From Arbacia lixula (Eukaryota > Echinodermata > Echinoidea > Arbacioida > Arbaciidae), in the NCBI GenBank assembly GCA_963669155.1, contig OZ022595.1:1325001-1389000 (forward strand): a DNA stretch of 64,000 nt. Reading direction: 5' to 3'. The notes under the pieces were generated by a model. The model did no database searches, was not told where the DNA came from, and saw only the letters and a list, made by a program, of their open reading frames with translations. Positions 12,901 to 25,897 of this stretch are shown here, one piece after another (the stretch's first letter is position 1; every line of letters starts with the position of its first letter). The position numbers and the translations under genes are program-made.

Positions 12901-15900
12901 TTTTTGGTTTACAGCATTTGTTTGTGTAATCTATGTGTCTATTTGTTTATCTATTCATGTTACTATATATTATTGTGTTATTTGTACACAGGGCCCCCAG
13001 GGAGAACAGTGCCAAGCTCACTGATGGGGCTACCCTGTTTAAAAAAGACTTAATAAATAAATAATAAATAAATAAATCGGACTAACGACAAAAACATGCT
13101 TGTTTCTTCTGATTATAGAAATACCGTGCGCAGTTTGGAGGAGGAAAGTCGACCGTAGACCAAGTAAGTATGTCAGCACTCAATATATGGTACCACTATA
13201 TGTATTATCACATTTTCAAAGGGGAACTTGACCCTGAAAAGCAGTTGATTTGAATCTAAGCAGAACAATTGTGAGAAGCAGAGTGATAAGTGTGAAAGCT
13301 TTTAACCATCATTTTTACACCATTGAGATAAAGATTTCAGATTTAATGGTGGCATTGAATGAGCAAAAAAAAACAAATTGCTACCATATATTGCTTCCTA
13401 GTTTCACTGTATTCTAGTATTGGCCCCTTTATCTCATAGTTTTGATAATGGAATCATTCATTAATCCATTATATACTGAAACCGCATATTTGAGGGCTGG
13501 CTTTTCTCCATTTAGACACTGAGCAAACATGACTCCCCCGTAATATTCTGTATGGACAATATATGACAGGATATGAATAAACATTAAATTCCTTTTAGGG
13601 TGCAATTAAGCCGCACCCCTTTAGTTACTTCAGTTTCATGGGAAATGTTGGCATCCTTGCTGGACCATTGCTCACGAGGCTCAAAGACATGAGCAATGGG
13701 TTACAAGAATGTACTTTAATCATGAATTAAAGGGTGAAACATGGATTATGTAATGCTAAGTGTTGTTCTCATGTCTTGTCTCAGAGATACAATGCCTTCA
13801 AGCATCATTGGAGTGACAACAGGAAGTCAGTCGTCCTAGAGATCACGCCTTGCTCCGTCGACCAGAAGGACGTAGCGTCGGGGAGAACAATCTGCTCCTA
13901 CTACTTCAAAGATATAGAGGGATTCACATTGGTAAGCAGAAGCATGCTCTCAATTTACATGGTTTGCATTTTGCTGCTTTGTCATAAGTGTTTTCTGCCA
14001 TGGCAAACCAAAACAACTGCTGGAATTTGTAGTGTTTAAAGGACCTAGCTCACTAACGGAGACGTCGCGGTGACTCATGAGACTGGAAAATGGCTTCTAC
14101 TCTCACTAAGGCGATGTCGCCGTGACATATTCCTGTCTATATTTACCTAGATATACAAATTCTACTGTCCTATGGCTTTCTCCTCAGTCTCCTTGGTCTC
14201 GAGCAAGTTTCGGTTCATCCCGATGTTGCGGAGATGTTACAGGGACATCTCTCCTTTATCTTTTTGTGCTTTTCTCCTTCTTCTCCTTGTCTTCCTTCTC
14301 CTTCTCCCCCTCCTTCTCCTTCTCCTTCTCCTCCTCCTCCTCCTCCTCCTCCTCCTCCTCCTCCTCCTCCTCCTCCTCCTCCTCCTCCTTCTCCTCCTCC
14401 TCCCCCTCCCCCTTCTCCTCCCCCTCCCCCTTCTCCTCCCTCCTCCCCCTCCTCCCCCTCCTCAGAGATGGTGTAGCTAGGCTAAGCTGCACCCTCGCAT
14501 CACAGTATAATTCTAAGAGTACAAACTTTGTTTTTCTCTGTGTGTGCAGGTGAACGGCTATCCTGGGGGATTTGCAATCGCACATGGTGGATTCAGCAGA
14601 ATGGTAAGTAAAGAATTGGTGTACATATTTTTGAGTTGGACCATGGCTGAAAAGAAGCAAAGAAATTAAAGAGATTACCTACAAATATAGAGGCTAAATA
14701 GGTATTTGTATAAGGTTTTCAGAATAATTGATATGTATGAAAATTAAAAGCACATCCTTCAAAAAATAGGCTTTTGATCCAAGGTTCATTTGACCAGCTA
14801 GAACTAATTCATCTTTAACAATATGTTGTTCATGGTAAACCGCAAACCTTGTCTGAGGTTTGTCTGACTGGCAACAACTACTGAATAAGTGGTAATTTTC
14901 ACGGTTTAATATTTCACGAATTTTGCGTGTCATTTATAGCGAAAATTTGCCTGTTGGTTCATGTCCATTCACGCTTATGAAAGCACCTCTCAAATTGTGA
15001 AAAACAGCACTCGCGAAATGTGAGATTTACTCCCAAATCGTGAAAATATGTGTATGCGAAAATATTGGCGTGTACAGTAATTCATACAGAGTGCTCTACA
15101 CCCATTGATAGTGAATCACTAGATGTAGGTGAATGTAGTAACAGTATGAAGACAGCTTATTGTCTTGGAAGATGGCTGATTGATCTTGAGTATTTTGCCT
15201 TTCCTTAGCATCTGTTTGCGACGGAGCAGAGAGACCAGCTGATCAAGCAGGCTTCTGAGTTTGCTGCCACCTATGTCGGTGTCATTCTGAGGTTACGCAG
15301 AGAGGCCATCACGTTTGAACAGTTCTCCAACAACAGGCTGGGCAAATACTGGTGAGTGAAACATTCAAAGTACGAAAGCAAATTCAGTCAAACACGTACA
15401 GAAAGACTACCCAAGGGAGACAAGAAAGGTCATCTTCACAAACAGGTGGTCTTTATAGACAGGTTACTTTAAAGACCAGTGCTCTCTTATGGAGCAGAAA
15501 CATGGACCACAACTAAGAGGCTGGAGAGAAAACTAAGAGTAACCGAAAGGGCTATGGAAATAATTATGATTGGTGTTACAAAGATGGACAAAGGTAGAAA
15601 CCAGGATTTGAGAAGGAAAACCAAAGTGCTTGACATAGTACAGGAAATTAAATCAAAGAAATGGAGGTGGGCTGGTCATCTGGCCAGAGGGAAAGATAAT
15701 GGACACATAAATTAACTGTCTGAACCCCCAGAGCTAACACCAGAGGAAGAGGCAGGCAAAGTAGGAGGTGGATGGATGATATTAGAGAATATGGTAGTGT
15801 GACATGGAAACAAACGGTACAAGATAGATCAAAATGGAATAATGAGGAGGAGGCCTTCCTTCAGCAGTGGAGAGAAAGAGGCTAGATAGATAGATAGATA

Positions 15901-18900
15901 CTTAAAAGACAGGGAAACCTTTTTGCAGGTCCAAAACATGATTTTTGTGAAAACCATAAAAGATGGAACAAAATACTGTAGAAGAACTTCCCTCTAAATA
16001 ATAGAACCGGAAACCACGTTTGAGCAAATTATATTGACTATTAGAGTAGGAGGAGGTTTTTATTGATTCACTAATAATAATTTCTGCAAATAATTGAAAT
16101 CATCCAAGGTTGTGATCCTGTGATGAAAATCAATGATTTTGTGACAGCATCAGAATTTTTTTTTGTGTGTCCCATAAAGTTAGTCTATGTTTAATATGCG
16201 GTCTAAGTTAAACAGCGGTTTTGAATATCGGCCATGGAGCATAAGTTTGAAAAGCATGTAGATGGATGATGAGAAACGTATTGCCAAAAACATTATTTTC
16301 TCTGGTATGCGACTATTAGGATAGAAATCTTAGTCTGCTTATGTTTGTGTGAACGCTGTCCATACCATGGCCTTTATTTTTGGTGCAGTGGAGACGAGGC
16401 ATTGACATCGCTCCTAGGTAGCTTATATTCAATGACAGTTATGCATATCAAGCATAAGAAAATAAGGAAGGATGATAAAAAGAATATGACAAAGTCCCCC
16501 ATTTTTTCTGGTATTTGACTTTTAAGACAAAGGTCCTAATCTGCTTATGTTTGTGTGAACGCTGTCCATACCATGACCTTTATTTTTGGTGCAGTGGAGA
16601 CGGGACGTTGACATCGCCCCTTGTGTGCTTATAGTAAATAGCAGACAAATATATTGAGCATAAGTTTGATGAAAATTAGGAAGGATGATAAAACTATATT
16701 ACTAAAATCACTATGTTCTCATGTATTTGGCTAGTAAGACAAAGGCACTAGTCTGTTTATGTTGGTGTGAACGTTGTCCATACCATGACCTTCATTTTTG
16801 GTGCAGTGGAGACGAGGCGTTGACATCGCTGGCGGAGTTTGGGGTGCAGAAGTGGACACTGAGACACAACGAGCCTCAGCGTAGGGTGCTTTGCCTGACC
16901 GAGACATGTATAGTAGAGAGGGATCCTGCCAGCTACAGCGTCGTCACGGTCAAACCGCTGTGTGACGTAAGTTTAACCAAGGCCTTGTTGCATAAAACTT
17001 ACCACTCATTGTAATTTTGCTAACAATGGTAACCTCTATAGAAACCTAGAACTTATCACTGATGGTAATTTTGCTACCAATGGTAACCTCTATAGAAACC
17101 TAGAACTTACCACTGATGGTAATTTTGCTACCAACTGTAACCTCTATAGAAACCTGTACCTTTCCGCTGATGGTTATTTTGCTACCAATGGTAACATCTA
17201 TAGAAACCTAGAACTTACCACTCATGGTAATTTTGCTACCAATGGTAACCTCTATAGAATCCTATAATTTGATTGGCTGTCAAGTGATGTCCCCATGGTA
17301 GTTACTATTAATGACAGAGTTATCATTAATGGTAAGTTTTATGCAACAGAGCCCTAGGTATATTGGTTGTGGACTGTAGCTAAAGATCTGGGCCATGTTG
17401 CATATACATATAGGTTTTTCAACTCCAGTAACTTACCATTAATGAGAAATACCATGGCAACAACCAATTAGCTATCATGATTGCACCTGTTACCATGGTA
17501 GTTACCATTGATGGTAAGTTACAATAATTAACAACCTACATGTATATGCCACATTGTCCTGGGGGTGTTTCACCGAGATGTGCAAACATTTTTAATGACT
17601 CGACGGATGAATGGTGACCTGCTCTTTGGTGACAAATCAGATTCTCAATGATTTTGATTCTGCTTGAAATCAAATCTTTGTATATTATGATTCTTGTTGT
17701 GAAGAAGCATCAAGATACAAAGTTTATAATTCGTCAAATGTAATTAGGATTATTGGAAAAATTAAATCCCACTATGTTAAACCAGAAACAAATTCGAGTA
17801 TCTCATTTAGCACAAGAACAGGTCACCAGTTGTGTGTCATGTGTTTGCGTAACTTATGCACATCTCAGTGAAACAGGACCCTCGTATATTGGTTGTAAGT
17901 TACAATAATTGAAAACCTATGTATGCAACATGGCCCACTTATCATGTTGAAATCCTATATGCCCATACTGTACTCACATTGTCTGAACCTTCCCTTGTAT
18001 GTTTTTCTCTCATCTTGAAGATATTTGCAATAATCCGGAGCCAGGAAAACCCTCAGATGTTTCACCTAGAGTACGTCAGAGGACACATTAGGAAGTACAC
18101 CTCAACAGATCGGTAAGTTGCCATTCTGGGCCCTGTCGCATAAAACTTACCATCGATGGTAACTTTGAAAGATACCAATGGCAATTTCTTTAAGAACTTT
18201 GAATGTGATTGGCTGTTGAGCGGTATTACCATGGTAGTTATCATTGATGGCAGATTTACCACCTTTTTGTCATCTAAGGCCTGCGTCACGATCATGTGAG
18301 ACTTGTAAAGGAGAAGAAAACCACCAAATATAGTGGGTGTGATGTGAGAGAGCGAGTGGGAACAAAGATATAGTAAGTGAGACAAGTAAGTGAAGATGAT
18401 ATAAGCCAAACTAGAATTTGACAAATGTGGAACTAAATTGCAAATCTAACCGTGAGCAACAGGTTAACGGTTAATAGTAGGTATGCATAACAGTGTTTTA
18501 AATGGAATTGCATCGGCTGTGTTTCCACCAGGGATAACTTAATAGCTGGTGTGCTGGACGGTGTGAGGGCGAGTGGGAACAGAGACGTATGCGTGAAGAT
18601 GACCCCCACTGACCGGGGCCAGAGGCAGCAGCCTCTCTATGTTCCAGTGGACGAAGACGTTGAGAGCCATCACCTCCGTTTCTTGGCTGTTCCGTACAGT
18701 AAGAAGATCTCTCTTTCCTTCTGTATTTAAAGGGTTTCATTCCTAAAGGGATGAAGTCTATATCTTTTTAATATCTATTTATATCATGTGGAGGACATTC
18801 ATCTTCCTTTCTTGATTTACAGAGTTTAATTTTTATTTGTTAATTTTTTATCAAAATGTATTTATTCTTTTAAAAACTCATTTCCTACATAGGAATTAAA

Positions 18901-21900
18901 AGCACTTTATCCAATTTTCAAATTCCAAAACCCCGTCCTCTCGGAGACTTAACAAGTAAGTTGATTGATTTCATGACTAGATCTTTCTGTTCTCATCTTA
19001 TAGACAACAACTTTGATGAAGCTGTGATGCGCTTCAACAACAACATCTCATACAGTGGTCTGCTGCATGCTGTTACCCAAGATGTGAGTTCAGTCATCTC
19101 CTCTACATCATCAGCATTCATTCATACACCTTAAAGTACTTTTTTTTTTAAAGTGTATCTGATTATACACCATGATTTTTTTATTAAACAGTGGTCTAAA
19201 TCAAGAAATCTTTTGAAAATTTGGGTGTAAGTAGGTCTGTTAAAAGTGTTGAGATGTTTCACATAGTTATCTATTTACATAAACTATCAAAATGTAGAGA
19301 CTCTTGCAAACTCCTTTTGAGCCTCTCAAAATGCTGCTTTGTAGAATTTAACCCTATATGGACCAGATAAAACCTTGATCTTTGAGATTTGTGGGTATAA
19401 CTTGGACCAAAATGCATCAATGCCAAGACAAATCAATAAATGGTCAAACTATGACGGTGTATAAAAAGTTATCCCCTTCTTTGCTGTACAAGATTCTGCT
19501 CTATGTGTGTTGTGTGCTTAATAATGCAAGTGTTTGCCAATGGAACCCAGAGAGTTAACCCTGCTCATCCATATGTCATATGTTTGTTCCCACCAGGGTT
19601 TCTTCGCAGAGAACAAGGAGAAGCTGATCAATGGAGCTCTGATGGCTCTCCTGGCTCATGAAGGTGAGAGAGAAACTTCTTAAACCTATTCTCCACCAGC
19701 AGCCTGTATCACGATCGATTGCACAATTGATAGATCAATGGTATGACTGATCTGTAATCAAGATCAATCGTATGCCTGATCTATCAGTAGTTCGATTAAT
19801 ATCAATCCTATATCCGTATCACAAAGAACCGACAAACGATATCGATCATGACTTGTGTGGATCGATAAATCAATTGTATGACTGATCTATTGATGGTACG
19901 ATTGATATCAATCGTAAATCTCTATCACAGAGAACCTACAAATGATAGCGACAGTAACTTACAATCAATATTGGATTAGCTTGTGTGGATCAAAACATCA
20001 GTCGTATGACTGATCTATCGATCGTTCAATTGATATCAATCTTAAATCTGTATCACATAGACCCTTTGAATGATATCGACCGTAGCTTGCAATTAATATT
20101 GATAGATCAATCGTATGACTGATCTATCGATCGTTCAGTTAATATCAATCTTAAATCTGTATTCACATAGACCCTTTGAATGATATCGACGGTAGCTTGC
20201 AATTAATGTTGATAGATCAATCGTATGACTGATCTATCGATCGTTCAGTTGATATTAATCTTAAATCTGTATCACAAAGAACCTACAAACGATATCGACC
20301 ATCAACCATAGGTTGTGTGGATCTATCATAACTTTACAATTGATTGCAATATCATGCATATGCTTGAACTCACAAAGATAGCAGTCACGGTTTTGTGATA
20401 CAGTGAGTTGCAATTGCATTGTTGCTCTCTTTAAGGGCTCCCAAAATAATGTTTTGTGCCCCACATTTTGCAGCAATATTTTGATTATTGCTTAATTTAA
20501 ATTTGCAGTTTATTCCCTCTTAAATCCATGTTTTTTGTTTTGTTTTGTGTGAAGGAAACCCAGACACGATGCAAGCAGAGGTTCTTGAAAGTCACCTTCA
20601 GGCTCTGAGGAGACTGGTTGCATCCAAGGCAGGATTTGGTGCTTTCACAACACTCCCAAAGTAAGCACAACTTATAATCATGGTAGAGATTTCACTTATT
20701 ACATGTAGGTAACTCATTTGCACAATTTGCTCTCATTTAAATCCTCTATGAGCCAATACTGTCAGGGACAGATAATTTAAAGATAATGGGGTCATAGACA
20801 ATCAAGGGACTTATGAATATCCTAATATGGAAGATTATTATTATTAGATAGTTGAGGAAGTCTCTCAAAGTGCATAGTTAAAGGAGAAATTCACTCTGAA
20901 GTTGAGTTGGGTTTAATCAAAGAAGAAGATAAAAGAAATATTAGTGAACTTAAGGTTTGATGGAAATCTGTCAAAGGATACAAATGTTCTGATTATAATT
21001 ATGCCTCCGCCACGAAGTGGCCGGAGGCATTATGTTTTCGGGTTGTCCGTCCGTCCCGTCCGTCCCGAATCCGTTTAGGCAATATCTTGAGAACCGTTAA
21101 CCAGATTTGCTTCAAACTTGGTACATATATGTATTGCATGACACTAATGAAGCGTGTAAAATTGGGGTCAAATCTGATTGAGGTCAAAGGTCAAAGGTCA
21201 ATGAACTTTGTAAAAATTGCCCAAAAATGACCTTTTCCACAATAAATCCAAATCCAAGCATGCAATTGTCATTAAACATGGTACAAAGATGGATCACTAC
21301 TTGGAGATAGACTGGTGACATTTTTGGTAAAATTCCTGAAAGGTCAGAGGTCAAAGGTCAATGAAATTTGTGAAAATTTGCCAAAAGTTGACCTTTTTCA
21401 CAATAAATCCAAATCCAAGGATGCAATTCTCATTAAACATGGTACAAAGATAGATCACTACTTGAAGATAGACTGGTGACATTTTTGGTAAAATTCCTGA
21501 AAGTTCAGAGGTCAAAGGTCAATGAACTTTGCCAGAATTGGCTAGAAATTGCCCCAAACTTTAAATTTTTCACAATAAATCCAAATCCAATGGTGCAATT
21601 CCAACCAAACATAGTGAAACGATGGATCACTACTTGGGGGTAGACTGGTGATATTGTTGGTGAAATTGCTGGAAGGTCAGAGGTCAAAGGTCAATGAACT
21701 TTGCAAAAATTGATATTTTTCACAATAAACCCAAGTCCAAATCCAATGGCGCAATTCTAACCAAACATGGTACGAGATGTATCACTTCATGGAGGTAGAC
21801 TGGTGAAAGTTTGGGTAAAACTCCTGAGAGTTCAAAGGTCAAAGGTCAATGAACTTTGCCAAAAAATAGCTAAAAATTGGCCCTTAAGTGATAATTTTCA

Positions 21901-24900
21901 AAATATATCCAGATCCAATGGAGCAATACTAACCAAACATGGTGCAAAGATGGATCACTACTAGACTGATGACATTTTTGGTGACATTTCTCAAAGGTCA
22001 GGGATCAAAGGTCACTGAACTTTGCCAAAAATTGGCTAGAAATTGCCCCCAAATAGATATTTTTCACATTGAATCCAATACTAATGATTCAATTCAAACC
22101 AAACATAGTACAGAGATGTATCACTTCATTGAGGTAGACTGGTGAAGTTTGGGTAAAATTCCTGAAAGATCAAAGGTCAATGAACTTCACCCAAAATTGG
22201 CTAATTTTAAACAAACTTTATACAAGGATGGATTTAGACATACTGGTTAGATTGGAAGGCAAAGAAGTAAGAGGTCAAAAGTCAATGAACATTGCCAAAC
22301 TTGGCTAAACTTGAAAAAGCAGAATGTGATATTTTCATTTCACATAGGAGCAATGGTGCATTGCCCACCAAACATATACATTTTCTGAGAATAGCAAAGA
22401 GGCGGAGGCATATTTATCGACTGCGTGGCAGTCGAATTGCTCTAGTTTTGTGATATTACGTTCGAGATGCTCTCCCATATGTTGTGTGCTGTCTGATAGA
22501 CGACAAATGGGAGAGCATCTCGCACACGACGTCACAAAATTAAAAATTAGACAAATCAGAACTCTTTTATCCTTAGGCGGATTTTTGTCAAACCTTCACT
22601 ATTATCTTTCTTTCATGTTTTTGCTTGTAACCAAATCCAACTGAACTTCAGGGTGGACTTTCCCTTTAAAGAAACAGAGATGGGGAAGGAAAGGGTAGAA
22701 GTGGCAAGGACTACCATTTTTAGGAGCTCACTGGAAACTTTCTTCCCAAGTAATATAGTGATATTATGATTATGGTATATAAATGGGGCTAATGCTGGTT
22801 TTCTTCCCAGGTTCAGAGAGAGGGTTGGTCTGAAGGTGGTGAAGGCCCTCAAGAGGCAGGATGATGGAGTCACACACGCAGCTGTCGACATGCTCTGTGC
22901 CCTCATGCAGGTATTTGCTCCTCCCGTTCGTTTCTCCACTCAGATACTAAGCAGCACAACTCCCATACAATCTGCTGCTGGTACAATGGATGACAGGCTG
23001 TGACTAAACTCTAAATACCTTATATGACACAATTAAGCTACGTCCCTCTGGTAACTGCGGCTCTATAGCAAATTTGAACATCCTACCTAGATGAGGATTT
23101 ACAAAGCCAGAAAATTTAACTGTGAGCAAGGGGACAGGGTAACCCTTTTGAAGGTAAATAGAATGTAAATACCACAGAAAATGAAATGAAATACTATATG
23201 AGAACTTCCTCACAATAAGAGAACTTGGGCCATACTCATGAAAGCTCACTAGCCGAGTTGGTTACTACAATGCATGCATTTTGATGCACTATAGTAACTA
23301 ACTAGGCTTAGTAAGGTTTCATGAATATGGCCCCTGGATACTGGCTGAGAGCAGAATTATATTGATGGCTAGATGTTGAGGTTGTGGACAGGTCATCCAA
23401 AAGCTAGCAGTTCCTGGGGCCTAGAGACTGGAGACCGTAATACGCAATATAGCACACATCACGGCTTTTCACACCACAGTGCTTCATTGACGGATACACT
23501 CAGCGTTGCAATATGGTATATCAATGGAGACCATGATCCCTACGAAACATAGTGTTTCAAACGTAAACAAGGCGAGCTTTTCACTTTTCCTGAAAATGTC
23601 TGTGTTTGATCATTTTATTTTACTTCTTTTGTCTTATTTTGTTCAGTTGTGAAGTGCTTTGATATAAATGTCTCATGCAAAGCACTATATAAATATAGGC
23701 CATTATTCTTATTGTTATTAAGCGTATAGAGAGACACCTGAAAGTATTACTGTGTTTTGATTCTTTAGCCCATGCATGATGACTATGAGCTGAGAACAGA
23801 GCAGATGAACAAGTCCTCTCTCCTTTCATCCAAGTCTTTCCTGGAGAATCTACTCGAGCTCTTCTCTCAACATGTGGTCAGTATATGATGTTTTCTTTTC
23901 ATGCACAGACGTTTTCCCCCATTCAGCATCAACTGATACTAGATTCAGAGTGCATTCCAAACATCGAAACTGAAGCATTGTCATATTGTCATTCTTTCAC
24001 AGAGATGATTTTTTATGATGTTGTTGATTATGTTAAGCTTTTGCATATTTATGTTCTGTCCCCATTGTAATATATAAATGATCAATGATATTTAAATTAT
24101 AAAATATAAATAATATGAATAAAATGCAATAATAAAAAATACAAATTGAATATGCTTTGATTTGATTTGATTTGATTTGATTTGTTCTGATCTGATCTGA
24201 TCTGATCTGATTTCATTTGATTGATTCTGTGTAGTCTGCCTTGGCTCAATTAAAACAAAGAGAATACTGAAATGCAAATTTGATTTGATTTGTTCTGATC
24301 TGACTTCATTTGATTGATTCTGTGTAGTCTGCATAGGCTCAATTGAAACAAAGAGAATAATGAAATGCAAATTTGATTTGATTTGATCCGACTGTATTTG
24401 ATTGACCCTGTGTTTCTCTGTCTAGGCTCGCGGCACCGGCGCTCTGGTGATAGTCTCGCTCCTCGACTTCCTGACGTTTGGTCTGTGTGCTCCGTACAGT
24501 GAGACAACAGACGGCACACTCTTTGATCAGCTGCTAGAACTGGTTGCCAAGCAGGGCAGAATCCTCTACAGACTCTTCCAGGTACACGATAATCATCTTT
24601 TATATAATGCTTTTGTGCTCTGAGATCCATTCACAGTCCTTGTGCCTGCTATTTATGCAAATGATGCACTGCAGACCACTATTTGTGTTAATGAGGTTCT
24701 CTTGCTAGTAAGGATGGTTACATCTAGGTCATGCCTGTCAACCAATCAGGTAACAGGGTCATCGAGATGAGGTATATAATCTGTACTGAGAGCTAGTCGG
24801 TCAGTAATAAATACTGCCAGGTACTCATTTGCTACACAGACTTTATAATTGAAATGATACAAAGCAAATGTACAAGTACATTCATGGTAAAGAATCCTGA

Positions 24901-25773
24901 AAGTGATATGAAATAACAGTAACTGACATTGACTTATTAGATACTGAATTGAATTGAAAGGTTTCAGCTAAATCCAACATCGCTGCCTGAAGGCCGAATT
25001 AGGTTCAATGTACAATTGGAACATGTATAAGTACATGTAGCTTGACACACAATTTGCATAAAAAGCTGCATGTGCATTGTTTAATTATAGTTCACTCGGA
25101 AATTAGTTTTATTTCAATAAAAGGAGATTTATGTTTTTACACACATATCACCATGAAAAGAATGTATTCCTTCATCAAGGAACATTAAAAAGGCAATTTA
25201 TGGAAAAAGTAGTACACAACATTTGGGAACGCACCTTGCATGTGACGTCACAAAATCAAAACTTTAAAATCAAATAACTTTTTTTGCCTTTGACCGATTT
25301 TTGTCAAACCTTCACTAATATGTTCCTTTCATGTTCCTCCTTTCATTGAAACCAAGATAATTTCAGGGTGAACTATCCCTTTAAGGAAAAAAATTTGCCC
25401 AATACCCACATATTTAAAGTTATATTGATCCTCTTGTTTTTCTTTGTTGCAGCATCCGTCCATGACAGTAGTGAAAGGTGCAGGTCTAGTGATGAAGGCC
25501 ATCATAGAGGTAAGGATTGGTGATTCATTTATCTCTCTACCCCTTCTCAGTCCATCTAGCTAGCTGTCTGTCTTATGTATGTATGTATGTATGTATGTAT
25601 GTATGTATGTATGTATGTATGTATGTATGTATCTATTTATCTATCTATCTATCTGTCTATCTATCTGTCTATGTATCTAGCATTCCCTCCAGCCCATCTC
25701 AGTCCAGCTACATATTTATCTATCCATCCATCCATCATATTTATCTATCCATCTGTCCCATCCACCTATCTAC

Positions 25774-25817
<44 letters not shown>

Positions 25818-25865
25818 TTATGTACCTGTCTATCTGTCTATGTATCTATATATATATCTGTCTGC

Positions 25866-25897
<32 letters not shown>

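Larger units (their letters stand above)
7470..13077. mobile_element. CR1/L2-group non-LTR retrotransposon with inverted 5' part
   Basis: The element is in two parts. 7470 to ~11777 reads on the minus strand (5' UTR, PHD finger, endonuclease, RT); ~11778 to 13077 reads on the plus strand (RT-ORF C terminus, 3' UTR, TAAA tail). The minus part stops inside the ORF just after ...I-K-Q-H-K-R, and the plus part resumes with ...T-Q-H-M-A-R-I-V. A shared CAACACAA lies at the break. This arrangement is what twin priming produces, with microhomology at the junction. The coding parts are free of stops apart from the inserted 734-bp element, so the insertion looks recent. Confidence 0.8.
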
